From Candidatus Desulfofervidaceae bacterium (GTDB lineage: Bacteria > Desulfobacterota > Desulfofervidia > Desulfofervidales > Desulfofervidaceae): 64,000 bases of DNA. Under the pieces are notes generated by a model. That model was not told the origin of the DNA. It did not search any database and was given only the letters and a program-made list of their open reading frames with translations. Position numbers and translations under genes: made by a program. Positions 8,641-17,749 of this stretch are shown one piece after another; the stretch's first letter is position 1, and each line of letters opens with the position of its first letter. Location: assembly GCA_027038965.1 (NCBI GenBank), contig JALWFG010000016.1, positions 62,001 to 126,000 of the forward strand. The letters are read 5' to 3'.

Positions 8641-9663
8641 TTATAAAAGTTCGCTTAAGACTTGGGCCGTATATTCAACCAAGGGAATAACCTTGGCATA
8701 ATTCATGCGTATCGGACCAATCACGGCCACAGAACCCAGAATGGTGTCCCCTTGCATGTAAGGAGAGGCAATGATACCACACTTATCAAGTCCTTCAACC
8801 GAGATTTCTCCCCCAATAAATACCTGTACTCTAGCGTCTTCCATGGTTCTTTCTAACAATCTTGTAATAATACCCTTTTCTTCAAAGGCCTTGACTAGGG
8901 CCTTCATCCTCTCTATATCTGAGAACTCTGGATAATTGAGGATATTGGTAGTGCCTTCTATGTAGACATCCTCCTTTTCTGGCTCCAATAAACGCTTACT
9001 AAATTTTGTAATCCGATGCCAGATGGCATCAAATTCTGCCTTGTCCTTTTTCATATCTTCAATCAATCTTTTCTTTACTTCTCCTAATGTCATTCCGCAA
9101 AAATGAGCATTTAAAAAATTGGCAAATTTGTTAAGGTTTGGCTGAGAAATCTTGCTAATATTAGGAATAAGACGATGATAAACAATGCCTGTAGAGCCTA
9201 CAATTACAGCTAGGACCGTATGTCTATTTAACCAAACAAATTCAATTTGTTTTAATACAATCCGAGAGAACTTGGGTGCGATAACAATCCCTGCCTGCTT
9301 TGAATATTGAGAAAGAAGTTTTGAACTCTCTTGAAGAACCTTTTCTAAATCATATTCACAGCGAAGCTCCTTCAAATTTTCCTTAATTTCCCTTTTATTT
9401 TTAGAGGGCAGGGGCTTCTTTTTTAATAAAGACTCAATGTAGAATTTTAAGCCCAATTCCGTGGGCACCCGACCTGCAGAGGTATGAGGTTGGAAAAAAA
9501 AACCCATTTCCTCTAAGTCTGCCATGATATTGCGAATCGTAGCTGGGCTCATGGGCAATTTATACCGTCGCCAAACCGTCCTGGAACCTACAGGCTCACC
9601 AGTTTGAATATAGGTAGCCACTACCGCTTGCAAAATCTGTCTATCCCTTTTTGAAAGTTCCAT
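8641..9663 (-). CDS. hrcA: Heat-inducible transcription repressor HrcA
   Basis: A protein of about 340 residues that binds CIRCE operators and represses class I heat-shock genes. The N-terminal winged helix reads ELSKRDRQILQAVV with YIQTGEPVGSRT and LPMSPATIRNIMADLEEMGF, and is followed by PHTSAGRVPT, all diagnostic. The C-terminus has IASPYMQGDTILGSVAVIGPIRMNYAK, the usual HrcA ending. I place the start at the ATG at 9663 (MELSKRD). The in-frame ATG at 9708 would put the operator inside the gene and does not match family N-termini. First gene of an hrcA-grpE operon, with a CIRCE site 26 bp upstream, hence autoregulated. Confidence 0.95.
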   Translation of the reverse strand: MELSKRDRQILQAVVATYIQTGEPVGSRTVWRRYKLPMSPATIRNIMADLEEMGFFFQPHTSAGRVPTELGLKFYIESLLKKKPLPSKNKREIKENLKELRCEYDLEKVLQESSKLLSQYSKQAGIVIAPKFSRIVLKQIEFVWLNRHTVLAVIVGSTGIVYHRLIPNISKISQPNLNKFANFLNAHFCGMTLGEVKKRLIEDMKKDKAEFDAIWHRITKFSKRLLEPEKEDVYIEGTTNILNYPEFSDIERMKALVKAFEEKGIITRLLERTMEDARVQVFIGGEISVEGLDKCGIIASPYMQGDTILGSVAVIGPIRMNYAKVIPLVEYTAQVLSELL

Positions 9664-9688
9664 TTTGGAGCCATCCAACGCAAGCAAT

Positions 9689-9715
9689 TTAGCACTCCTT
9701 TTCTCCAAGTGCTAA
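9689..9715 (-). promoter_or_regulatory. CIRCE operator (HrcA binding site)
   Basis: On the plus strand it reads TTAGCACTC, nine bases, then AAGTGCTAA. This matches the CIRCE consensus TTAGCACTC-N9-GAGTGCTAA with one mismatch. It sits between the hrcA promoter and start codon. Confidence 0.95.
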
Positions 9716-9719
9716 AAAA

Positions 9720-9748
9720 TTTTTAAACATTCAGGCAACTAATGTCAA
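9720..9748 (-). promoter_or_regulatory. Sigma-70-type promoter of hrcA-grpE
   Basis: On the minus strand a perfect TTGACA (9748-9743), a 17-bp spacer and TAAAAA (9725-9720). Transcription would begin within the CIRCE element. Confidence 0.8.
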
Positions 9749-9845
9749 GTGGGAAAAACATCACATATCTTAAAACGGATACCACATAAAATTAAATATG
9801 TCAAAGTTTTCAATCCCTAAAATTGCAATTGGCTATAAAGAAACA

Positions 9846-9874
9846 TAGACTTTTAGATAAAAAGTGGTTATAAT
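9846..9874 (+). promoter_or_regulatory. Promoter of hflX
   Basis: A perfect -10 box TATAAT lies at 9869-9874, with a 4/6 -35 box TAGACT at 9846-9851 (17-bp spacer). The expected start point near 9881 precedes the AAAGGAGGT ribosome site at 9892-9900. An upstream in-frame GTG (9864) overlaps this promoter and cannot be the start. Confidence 0.65.
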
Positions 9875-9905
9875 ATTCTTAAAAATTAGGCAAAGGAGGT
9901 TTTTT

Positions 9906-11582
9906 ATTCCAAAAGTTTTTGGAAATTTGCAGGGCTTAAAGGCTAGCCAAATCAAAAGGCTAGAAAAAATTTATCGGCGGCGTATACCCTCACATGAGGT
10001 TATTACCTTAGAGCTATCCCGTTATCTGGCAGAACTTTCCTTTGAAATCAGACGCCAAATTGGACTTTTAATTGACCGGACCGGTCAAGTAGCCTTTGTC
10101 ATTGTAGGAGATAGCAAGAGTATTTTAATTCCTGACCTGAGCAAATATAGAAGTGGAATGGCCCGTTTGCGTGGCTTACGCTGTGTCCATACCCATTTGA
10201 ACAAAGAGGGGCTTAGTGAAGATGACCTAACTGACTTGGCCCTTTTACGCCTTGATTTGATGGGTGCTATTACCATAGATGAAAGGGGGCTTCCTCTTTT
10301 CTACCACTTGGCTTATCTTTTACCAGAGAACAAGAATGGGGCAGGATGGGAAATCTTAGAGCCTGTTCGGTATGGCAGATTGAATTTAAACTTCAAGAAG
10401 CTTATTGATGCCCTTGAAGACGAATTCTATCGGGTACAGCGGGCCCATACTGCCTTCCAGAGTAAAGACAAGGCCATATTGATTCATGCGGCGGTTAAAG
10501 GAAAGGCCGAAGCCGAAGAGTCTATAATAGAGCTATCAGAGTTGGCCAAGACGGCTGGAGTAGAGGTGGTAGACATAATTATCCAACAAAGAAGGCAGAT
10601 TAATCCCAAGTTTTTCATTGGAAAGGGAAAGCTTACCGAAATTGCCATTCGGGCCTTGCAAGCCGGTGCTAATCTGCTCATTTTCAACCATGAACTCAAT
10701 CCCTCACAGGTAAAATCTATTACCAGTTTTACAGACCTGAGGGTAATAGACCGGACTCAGCTAATTTTAGACATCTTCGCTCAACGGGCCAAAACTAGAG
10801 AAGGAAAGATTCAAGTGGAGATGGCTCAATTAAAATACCTTTTACCCCGACTTGTCAAACAGGATGCCTCTATGTCCCGTCTTACCGGCGGAATTGGAGG
10901 CAGGGGCCCTGGTGAAACAAAACTTGAAATCGATCGCCGTCGGATCAAGACTAAACTCTCTCATCTCCAAAAAGAACTTAAGGCCATTCGGCGGAGGAGG
11001 GCTCAAAGGCGTATAAAAAGAAAAAGGGCAGAATTACCTATTATCTCTATTATTGGATATACCAATGCCGGGAAGTCCACTCTCTTAAATGTCCTTACCC
11101 GAAGTGATGTCCTGGCTGAAAACAAACTCTTTGCTACCCTTGATCCCACTACCAGGAAACTGCGTTTCCCAAGCGAAAAAGAAGCCATTATTACAGACAC
11201 GGTAGGGTTTATTCGGGACTTGCCCAAAGACCTTTTAGAGGCCTTTGCGGCTACCCTTGAAGAATTAAAAGATGCCCATCTGTTATTGCACCTTATAGAT
11301 ATCAGCAATCCCAATTTCCCAGAGCATATAGAGGTAGTGGAGGAACTCTTGATTAAACTCCAACTACAACATATTCCTAGGCTGAGGGTCTTCAATAAAA
11401 TTGATCTTGTTTCCCCAGAATATGCTAAAATTCAGTGCGAGCGGTATAATTGCATAGGAATTTCGGCCCTTAATCCCAAGACCATCTTGCCACTTTTGGC
11501 GAAAATAGAGGAAAAGTTAGGTGGCTTAGGATATTTTAAGCCCAAGAAAGAGGCAGAGCAAGGGCTATCTACCCTGGTTTAA
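9906..11582 (+). CDS. hflX: Ribosome-associated GTPase HflX, probable ATT start
   Basis: An HflX-family GTPase of about 558 residues that binds the 50S subunit and splits stalled ribosomes. The N-terminal HflX domain is followed by a basic linker (GGIGGRGPGETKLEIDRRRI, then a coiled region rich in Arg/Lys) and the G domain: G1 GYTNAGKSTLLN, G3 DTVGFIRDLP, G4 NKIDLV. The strong site AAAGGAGGT ends 5 bp before ATT at 9906, which opens PKVFGNLQGLKASQ, similar to the family N-terminus. No ATG, GTG or TTG lies at a suitable distance, and the upstream GTG at 9864 falls in the promoter. ATT initiation, as in infC, is therefore the best reading. The next possible in-frame starts would cost conserved residues. 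Confidence 0.9.
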   Translation: MPKVFGNLQGLKASQIKRLEKIYRRRIPSHEVITLELSRYLAELSFEIRRQIGLLIDRTGQVAFVIVGDSKSILIPDLSKYRSGMARLRGLRCVHTHLNKEGLSEDDLTDLALLRLDLMGAITIDERGLPLFYHLAYLLPENKNGAGWEILEPVRYGRLNLNFKKLIDALEDEFYRVQRAHTAFQSKDKAILIHAAVKGKAEAEESIIELSELAKTAGVEVVDIIIQQRRQINPKFFIGKGKLTEIAIRALQAGANLLIFNHELNPSQVKSITSFTDLRVIDRTQLILDIFAQRAKTREGKIQVEMAQLKYLLPRLVKQDASMSRLTGGIGGRGPGETKLEIDRRRIKTKLSHLQKELKAIRRRRAQRRIKRKRAELPIISIIGYTNAGKSTLLNVLTRSDVLAENKLFATLDPTTRKLRFPSEKEAIITDTVGFIRDLPKDLLEAFAATLEELKDAHLLLHLIDISNPNFPEHIEVVEELLIKLQLQHIPRLRVFNKIDLVSPEYAKIQCERYNCIGISALNPKTILPLLAKIEEKLGGLGYFKPKKEAEQGLSTLV

Positions 11583-11657
11583 AAAAGGTTAAACCGTAAG
11601 ATAAAGTAAAGACGATAATCTAATGATAATTTAATAACGATGGACAGGGGGAGAAAT

Positions 11658-12035
11658 ATGGACCTAATTCAGGCCGTAATGGCAGGAGATGGGGATAAGG
11701 TTAAAGAACTGCTTGATAATGGGGCTGATGTAGACGTTAGGGATAGAAACGGAATGACCCCTTTAATATTAGCGGCTAAAAAAGGCCGCAGCCAAATTGT
11801 AAGGCTTTTGCTGGAAAAGGGGGCGGATGTCAACGCCCAAGATGAGGTTATGGGTTGGACGGCCCTGATTCTAGCCTCGGCCCTTGGATATAAAAGTGTA
11901 GTTAAGCTTTTGCTTGAAAACGGAGCTGATGTAAGTATCAAGGACAAAAATGGAATGACGGCCTTGAAATATGCCATAAAAAATGACTATGTGGAGATAG
12001 CCAAACTCATTAAGGCCGTCAAGACAAGCGGTTAA
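11658..12035 (+). CDS. Small ankyrin-repeat protein
   Basis: A protein of about 125 residues made almost wholly of three to four ankyrin repeats (consensus pieces GMTPLILAAKKG, VRLLLEKGADVNAQD, GWTALILASALG, VKLLLENGADVSIKD). No signal peptide or membrane segment is present, so it should be cytoplasmic and act in protein binding; the partner is unknown. An AGGGGGAG site 6 bp before ATG 11658 favours that start over the ATG at 11640. It follows hflX by about 75 bp, and the next gene converges. Confidence 0.85.
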   Translation: MDLIQAVMAGDGDKVKELLDNGADVDVRDRNGMTPLILAAKKGRSQIVRLLLEKGADVNAQDEVMGWTALILASALGYKSVVKLLLENGADVSIKDKNGMTALKYAIKNDYVEIAKLIKAVKTSG

Positions 12036-12158
12036 AACTCTCATAACCAATTAAAAGCAACCATTTATAACAAGCCCAGAAAGCATTTCCATAGGTTAAT
12101 GGCCCAGTTTTATGGTCAAGCATTAATTTTTGGATTACTTGGGTTTGCTGTCAAGCAG

Positions 12159-13382
12159 TTATCTCTTCAGCACCTCAAGGGGCATTAGCTTAGCGGCCAG
12201 ATAGGCAGGGTAGACACCAGCTCCAATGCCTAAAAAAAGACTGACAAAGAGACCGCTAAATATCAATTTAAGGCTTAGGACAAAGGGGAGCGAGGCTATA
12301 AGGCTGGCAATCAGGCCGATGGCTACACCTCCCAGGGTCCCTAAAATCCCTCCTGAAAGGGAAATAAGACAGGCCTCACCCAAAAATTGCCAAATAATAT
12401 CGCGTTTTCTGGCCCCTACTGCTCGTCGGATGCCAATCTCTTTTTGTCTTTCTGTTACCGCCAAAAGCATCATGGCAAATATACCCAGACCACCAATGGC
12501 AAAGGAAATAGTAGCTGCCATTTTGCTGAGGACCGCAACCAACTTAAGTCCTTTTTGCTTTGTTTTGGTCACGTCTTCAAGGGTGTAAATGCTAAAGTCA
12601 TCCTTTTCCAAAGGAGTAAGTCCATGCTGCCTCCGCAAGAGCCTTTTTAAGTCTGCCTTCAGGATATCTAAATTTTTGTCAGAAGTGGCCTGGATATAAA
12701 TGGCAGAAATGTAGTCTTGATTTAGAAAACGCCTCATAACCGTTTTTAAGGGTAAATAAACCACTTCATCCAGATTGTCTCCGGCGAGGTCAGTTCCTTT
12801 TTTCTTTAATACCCCTATGACCCGACAAGGAACCCGCCTGATAAAGATAAACTTACCAAAGGCCGATCCCTGCCCAAAAAGACGCTTATAGGCTTCAAAT
12901 CCCAAGACAACCTCTTTTCTTAGATAAATTTCATCCCTCTGACTGTAAAAGCGTCCTTGCCTAAGAGCTAGATTTCTCACTTGAGCAATTTGGTTTGGGG
13001 CCCCAACGACTTTCATTGTCGTAACATTCTGTCTGTAGCGTAAGGGATACATAGCTTCCACCACTGGGACGACCTGCTTTACTCCCCTGATAAATTGCTT
13101 AATAGCTTGAACATCTTTCAGCTTAAGGGTTTGAGCCACGGCAAATTGCCTCATGCCCCGTCCAGTAATATGGACTTCTCCGGCCCGAATAATAATTAAA
13201 TTGGGACCAAATCTGTCTAGTGTTTCTTTTACCTTTTGCTTGAGGGCCAAAGAGATATTACCTACAGCTACTAATGAAAAGATACCAAATAGCACCCCAA
13301 GCATAGAGAGAACGGTTCCCTTTTTATGGGTTCTAAGGAATTGAAATACATTTTCAAAAAATAAGTGATAGTGCCTCATCAT
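12159..13382 (-). CDS. MacB/FtsX-type ABC transporter permease
   Basis: A 407-residue membrane protein. There is one N-terminal membrane helix (VLSMLGVLFGIFSLVAVG, ~residues 23-40), a large periplasmic MacB_PCD-like domain, and three C-terminal FtsX helices including AMMLLAVTERQKEIGIRRAVGARKRDI, the cytoplasmic loop conserved in this family. The ABC ATPase is separate (14597-15259), so this is a split MacB. It is the last gene of the tetR-tolC-macA-ATPase-permease operon, 5 bp after a paralogous permease. The two permeases may form a heterodimer. By family it is a mechanotransmission efflux pump for a drug, peptide or envelope lipid. Confidence 0.88.
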   Translation of the reverse strand: MMRHYHLFFENVFQFLRTHKKGTVLSMLGVLFGIFSLVAVGNISLALKQKVKETLDRFGPNLIIIRAGEVHITGRGMRQFAVAQTLKLKDVQAIKQFIRGVKQVVPVVEAMYPLRYRQNVTTMKVVGAPNQIAQVRNLALRQGRFYSQRDEIYLRKEVVLGFEAYKRLFGQGSAFGKFIFIRRVPCRVIGVLKKKGTDLAGDNLDEVVYLPLKTVMRRFLNQDYISAIYIQATSDKNLDILKADLKRLLRRQHGLTPLEKDDFSIYTLEDVTKTKQKGLKLVAVLSKMAATISFAIGGLGIFAMMLLAVTERQKEIGIRRAVGARKRDIIWQFLGEACLISLSGGILGTLGGVAIGLIASLIASLPFVLSLKLIFSGLFVSLFLGIGAGVYPAYLAAKLMPLEVLKR

Positions 13383-13387
13383 CCACC

Positions 13388-14593
13388 TTATTTTATGGCC
13401 TCAATGGGATGAATACGAGCGGCATTTAGGGCAGGACGTAGTCCAAAGACAACCCCTACGCTCAGGCTTAAAAATAAGGCCAAGAAACACATTTTGGCCG
13501 AAAAGATCATAGGAATTTGCCCAAATTTGTCCAGAAAAATACCCCCAATTAAGGCTAGCCCGATTCCCCCAATTCCTCCTAAAACAGTAGTTAAGATAAT
13601 TTCTGAGAGGAATAATAAGGCAATCTCTCTTTGTCTGGCACCATAGGCCCGACGAACCCCTATTTCCCTTTTTCTCTGCTTTATACTTAAATAGGTAAGA
13701 TTGGCCAGGATAAAACCACCTACAACCAAGGCAATGAGACCGGCTGTGCCCAAAAAGAGTATCAGGCTGCTAGAAATAACTTGCAAAATCTTTCTTACTT
13801 CAGATGAAGTGAACATGTCAAAATCGTCTTTAGCTAAAGGGCCTAATTTATGGTTATGTCTTAGAAGCAAGCGGATATCCTCCTTTGTTTGTCCTAGGTC
13901 TGCATGAGTTCGCACCCTTAGGGCCGCTACATACCTGTCTTCATTTAAAATGCGGGTCATCAGGGTGGTGATGGGGAGAATAATGCGGTCGTCTATATGC
14001 TTACGACCAATGGCCCCACCTCTAGCACTCATTACTCCAATCACCTTTAAAGGCAACCTCCCAACTAAAACAGTCTTGCCAATAGGGTTTTCGTCTGGAA
14101 ATAGCTCCTCCTTTACCTTGGCTCCAAGCAGACATACGGCCCGCCTTTGAATTACGTCTTTATGACTAAAGATGATACCGCTAGCAGGATACCATTTCCA
14201 AGAGAAAAAATATTGAGGGGTGGTACCTACAATAAAGGTTTGCCACTTTTTACTTTTATATCTCACAATGTCTCTGGTAAAGTGCATGGGCACGGTTTCA
14301 TACACCCCAGGGACATGGTCTCTTATATCCCTTACGTCCTTCCAAGTAAGGGTATTGGTACGCATTCTGATACTGAACTTCTCCCCCCCCGGAACAATTA
14401 AAAGGGCATCTGGCCCAAACATCTCAAAAATTTCGTTTACTCTTCTAGTAGCACCATCTATACCGCCGATGATTAAGGCAATGGCCCCCACCCCCAAGGC
14501 GATACTTAATACCGAGAAAATTAGCCGCAAGCGATAAAAAGAAAGCGCCGCAAACACTTCTTTGAACATCAAAAAGCTGCGTCTGACAAGCAT
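13388..14593 (-). CDS. MacB/FtsX-type ABC transporter permease (paralogue)
   Basis: A 401-residue paralogue of the adjacent permease with the same plan: N-terminal helix (LIFSVLSIALGVGAIALIIGG), periplasmic domain, then three helices with the loop SIKQRKREIGVRRAYGARQREI. The C-terminus FGLRPALNAARIHPIEAI is the standard MacB ending. It lies 3 bp after the ATPase gene. Two permeases per ATPase suggest a heterodimeric transporter. The substrate cannot be told from sequence. Confidence 0.88.
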   Translation of the reverse strand: MLVRRSFLMFKEVFAALSFYRLRLIFSVLSIALGVGAIALIIGGIDGATRRVNEIFEMFGPDALLIVPGGEKFSIRMRTNTLTWKDVRDIRDHVPGVYETVPMHFTRDIVRYKSKKWQTFIVGTTPQYFFSWKWYPASGIIFSHKDVIQRRAVCLLGAKVKEELFPDENPIGKTVLVGRLPLKVIGVMSARGGAIGRKHIDDRIILPITTLMTRILNEDRYVAALRVRTHADLGQTKEDIRLLLRHNHKLGPLAKDDFDMFTSSEVRKILQVISSSLILFLGTAGLIALVVGGFILANLTYLSIKQRKREIGVRRAYGARQREIALLFLSEIILTTVLGGIGGIGLALIGGIFLDKFGQIPMIFSAKMCFLALFLSLSVGVVFGLRPALNAARIHPIEAIK

Positions 14594-14596
14594 AGC

Positions 14597-15259
14597 TTAA
14601 CCTACAATAAGCCCATCTTTAATTTTAATAATCCGTTTTGCCTTGGCCGCCATATCAGGATCATGGGTAACCATGATGATTGTTTTTCCCTCCTTATTGA
14701 GCTGGGCAAAGATGCTCATAATCTCAGACGCCGTCTTGGAATCAAGCTGGCCGGTAGGCTCATCGGCTAAGATGACCTCAGGGTCGTTGATAAGGGCCCT
14801 GGCAATAGCAACGCGTTGCTGCTCTCCACCTGAAAGCTGAGAGGGTCTGCTTTTGGATCGCCCTTTTAATCCCATTTTTTCTAAGAGGGCCAGGGCCTTC
14901 CTTTGGGGATTAGGGATATTTTTGGATGTGTAAAGTAAGGGCAAAAGCACATTTTCAAGGGCATTTAAATACTCAATTAAATAAAACTGCTGGAAAACAA
15001 ATCCAATATAGGCATTTCTCAATTGAGAAAGTCTGTCATCATCCAAATGGGCCACCCTGTCTCCCCTAAGCCAATATTCCCCTGAAGTAGGCCTATCCAT
15101 AAGCCCAATGATGTTCAACAGGGTGCTCTTTCCTGACCCCGAGACGCCCATAATGGCCACAAACTCTCCCTTTTCAATATGAAGGTCTATGCCTTTAAGG
15201 ACCTCTATATCTCTTTCCCCAATAGAAAAGGCCTTTTTTATTCCTTTAAGCCGAATCAT
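14597..15259 (-). CDS. ABC transporter ATP-binding protein (MacB/LolD type)
   Basis: A 220-residue ATPase with Walker A GVSGSGKST, a Q-loop (FVFQQFYLIEYLNALENV), the signature LSGGEQQRVAIARAL, Walker B VILADEPTG and the H-loop VTHDPD. Length and motifs fit the LolD/MacB/FtsE group. It powers the two permeases downstream; together with the HlyD and TolC-like proteins it makes a tripartite efflux pump. Confidence 0.93.
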   Translation of the reverse strand: MIRLKGIKKAFSIGERDIEVLKGIDLHIEKGEFVAIMGVSGSGKSTLLNIIGLMDRPTSGEYWLRGDRVAHLDDDRLSQLRNAYIGFVFQQFYLIEYLNALENVLLPLLYTSKNIPNPQRKALALLEKMGLKGRSKSRPSQLSGGEQQRVAIARALINDPEVILADEPTGQLDSKTASEIMSIFAQLNKEGKTIIMVTHDPDMAAKAKRIIKIKDGLIVG

Positions 15260-15280
15260 TTTTATTATAATCCCTTACAC

Positions 15281-16471
15281 TCATTTAATTGCCACAACAT
15301 CCCCTTCGCTTAATCCTGAGACTATTTCTGTTTGGTCTTCTCCTTGGATGCCCAACTTCACTTCCGTAGGCACAACCTTTTTGCCTTTTAAGAGATAAAC
15401 CGTAGGCCGCCCCTTGATAAACTTTAAGGCCTCGTTGGGGATTAAAAGGACGTCTTTCTTGGTCTGAGTAATAATGCGGGCATGGACTGTCATTTCAGGC
15501 TTAACATACTTGACATCTGCTGGAGTAACTTTAAAGATGGCCAAATAATAAACGATATTTTCCTTTACCTCTGGCTCGGGATAGATATGGGTAATCTTGC
15601 CTTGAAGCCATTTATTAGGATAGGCATCCACATAATACCGCACCTTACAACCTGGTTTTACCTTGCCAATATCGGTTTCATCTACATAAAGCCAAACCTC
15701 AAGTTTGGTAGGGTCTATAAGGGTAATTAAATTTGGGGCCGAAAGCCCTGCCACGACCGTCTCACCTTGCTGGGTGGAAACCTGAGAGACATAACCTGAG
15801 ATAGGGGCATAAATCCTTGTATAGGAAAGCTGGATTTTTATGGTCTTTATTCTCGCCTTCTGAGCCGCCATTTGGGCCATTAAGGCCCTTTTCTTTTGTT
15901 TATATTCTTCTTCAAGCCTGCTAAGAATCTTCTGTTCCAATTCATAGTTGGCCTTAGCCACCTTAAATTCTTTATAGGCCCTATCAACATCATCTTGGGT
16001 TGTAAAGCCTTGTTTTAAAAGCTTCCTTTCTCGTTTAAGGTTGATTTGGGCATATTCATAACTGGCCTGAGCCACCAAAATTCTGGCCCGTTGTTCTTTT
16101 ATCTTCAAAGGATAGGTTTTTTCAACTAATTTTAACTCGGCCTTTGTATTATCAAGTTCGGCTTGGGCCTGATTAAGGGCAGATAAAAATTCCCTATCGT
16201 CAATCTTGGCCAAAAGCTCCCCCTTTTTAACAAAATCTCCTACTTGGAACGGCAAATAGGTCAAAAGTCCTGTCGCCCTAGTCCCTACCTTTATCAAGGC
16301 CCCTACTTGAGGTCTGACGATGCCGGTCTCTTCTACAAAGGCTGTAATGGCACCCCGTTTTACTTGGGCTGTTTTAAGCGCTTGCGGTCGATGGTGTCTT
16401 TTAGTATAGAAAAGAATGCCTCCTGTTAAAACAAGAGCCGCCAGCAAGGCAATCAAAAGGATCTTTTTCAT
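15281..16471 (-). CDS. HlyD/MacA-family periplasmic adaptor
   Basis: A 396-residue membrane-fusion protein. It has an N-terminal membrane anchor (ILLIALLAALVLTGGILFY), a lipoyl half-motif (LTYLPFQVGDFVKKGELLAKID), and a long alpha-hairpin (about residues 95-210, rich in Ala/Lys/Glu/Gln) ending in YAPISGYVSQV. Beta-barrel and membrane-proximal domains end in VSGLSEGDVVAI. It bridges the inner-membrane ABC pump and the outer-membrane channel. Its start overlaps the end of the tolC-like gene by 4 bp, showing coupling. Confidence 0.9.
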   Translation of the reverse strand: MKKILLIALLAALVLTGGILFYTKRHHRPQALKTAQVKRGAITAFVEETGIVRPQVGALIKVGTRATGLLTYLPFQVGDFVKKGELLAKIDDREFLSALNQAQAELDNTKAELKLVEKTYPLKIKEQRARILVAQASYEYAQINLKRERKLLKQGFTTQDDVDRAYKEFKVAKANYELEQKILSRLEEEYKQKKRALMAQMAAQKARIKTIKIQLSYTRIYAPISGYVSQVSTQQGETVVAGLSAPNLITLIDPTKLEVWLYVDETDIGKVKPGCKVRYYVDAYPNKWLQGKITHIYPEPEVKENIVYYLAIFKVTPADVKYVKPEMTVHARIITQTKKDVLLIPNEALKFIKGRPTVYLLKGKKVVPTEVKLGIQGEDQTEIVSGLSEGDVVAIK

Positions 16472-17748
16472 TTTATACTCCCCATAAGCGACTTCACAAA
16501 AATCGTCTTTTCAAGATTGACAATAGATAAGGTATAATTGAGCTTCTGGTTTACCAAGGAGATTTTACTTTGAGCCAAATTCATTTCGGCATTAATCAGG
16601 GCAATAACATCTCCTTTACCTACCTTATATTCTCCATAGACCTGTTCATAGTTTACTTGAGCTTCCTTAACCAGTTCTTGGGCAATCTTGAAATTGGCAT
16701 AGGCCTTCTGCATTTCTTTATAGGCCTTAAAGACCTCAAGCCTTGTCCTCCGTTTTGTCTCCTCCAAGGCAGCCTGAACAGATTCAAGGACCTTCTTCTG
16801 GGCCTTGACTTTATAATACCTGCCTAGGCCATCAAACAGGTCATAATGTAAGGCAACTAACAAGGCGGCCTCCCTTTGAGACAAATCTGGTTGGGAGTCA
16901 AATCTATTATAATCAACCTCCAAATCAACTTTAGGGAAATAGGCACTTCGGAATTCCTTAATGGCAGCCTCAGCCTTTTTTACCTCTAAAAGTTGCTTCT
17001 TTACCTCAGGTCTTCTTTTGAGGGCCAGGTCTTCTATTGCAGGAAGGGAAATCTTCAGCCAAGCGGTATATAGCCTCCCTTCAACTTTAGCTTCTTTATT
17101 GAGAGGCCATCCTATAAGGCTATTAAGATCTGCCATGGCCTGTTCCAGTTCCTTACGGGCACTAATTACGTCCATTCGAGCATTGGTATAACGGACTTGA
17201 GCCTGGGTAACATCAGAAATTTTGGCAATACCAGCTTGTTTTCGGGCTAAGGCAAGTCTGTAATTTCTTTGGGCAATTTGGCAAGCCTGCTGGCGCACCT
17301 TTAAAATTTCTCTCCTGGCCAGGACTTCAAAAAAGGCCTTTTTTACCTCAGCCATAAGCTCGTTTTTAATCTTTTCTACATCACTCTGGCTTTGTTTCCA
17401 ATCATACAAGGCTTGCTTGCGCCGACTAAATCGATACCCTCCGTCAAACAAACGATATTTCAAACTTAAGTCCCATTGGTATTGATTATCCCAAAGCCTA
17501 CCTGGTGAATACAAGGAGGATTCAAAGGTCCTTTGATAGCTTAGGTTTGTGGCCAGAGTGGGCAGATAGGCATCTATAGTTGACTTATAAAGATAATGGG
17601 CCCTTTCTTGCCACCTGCTCTGCTGCTTCAATAGAGGACAATTCTCCTGGGCCAAGGAAAGGGCTTCATCCAGATTAAGGGCCCTCAGGTTGTGAGAAAG
17701 CGTTAAGACAAAGATTATAATTGCTCCAACCTTTAACCAACCGGGCAT
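16468..17748 (-). CDS. TolC-family outer-membrane efflux protein
   Basis: A protein of about 426 residues with signal peptide GAIIIFVLTLSHNLRA, then two tandem outer-membrane-efflux domains: LNLDEALSLAQENCPLLKQ and a second half with ALLVALHYDLFDGLGRYY. Long coiled helices alternate with short beta stretches. I choose ATG 17748, which follows the tetR stop at once and has AAGGAG about 7 bp upstream, over the ATG at 17769. It is the exit duct of the tripartite pump. Confidence 0.88.
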   Translation of the reverse strand: MPGWLKVGAIIIFVLTLSHNLRALNLDEALSLAQENCPLLKQQSRWQERAHYLYKSTIDAYLPTLATNLSYQRTFESSLYSPGRLWDNQYQWDLSLKYRLFDGGYRFSRRKQALYDWKQSQSDVEKIKNELMAEVKKAFFEVLARREILKVRQQACQIAQRNYRLALARKQAGIAKISDVTQAQVRYTNARMDVISARKELEQAMADLNSLIGWPLNKEAKVEGRLYTAWLKISLPAIEDLALKRRPEVKKQLLEVKKAEAAIKEFRSAYFPKVDLEVDYNRFDSQPDLSQREAALLVALHYDLFDGLGRYYKVKAQKKVLESVQAALEETKRRTRLEVFKAYKEMQKAYANFKIAQELVKEAQVNYEQVYGEYKVGKGDVIALINAEMNLAQSKISLVNQKLNYTLSIVNLEKTIFVKSLMGSIK

Positions 17749-17749
17749 C

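Noticed and set aside
9664-9708. HrcA start at 9708
   Set aside because: It would place the CIRCE operator within the coding region; the ATG at 9663 matches the family.
9864-9905. GTG start of hflX at 9864
   Set aside because: It overlaps a TATAAT promoter and lies upstream of the ribosome site, so it is unlikely to be transcribed and translated.
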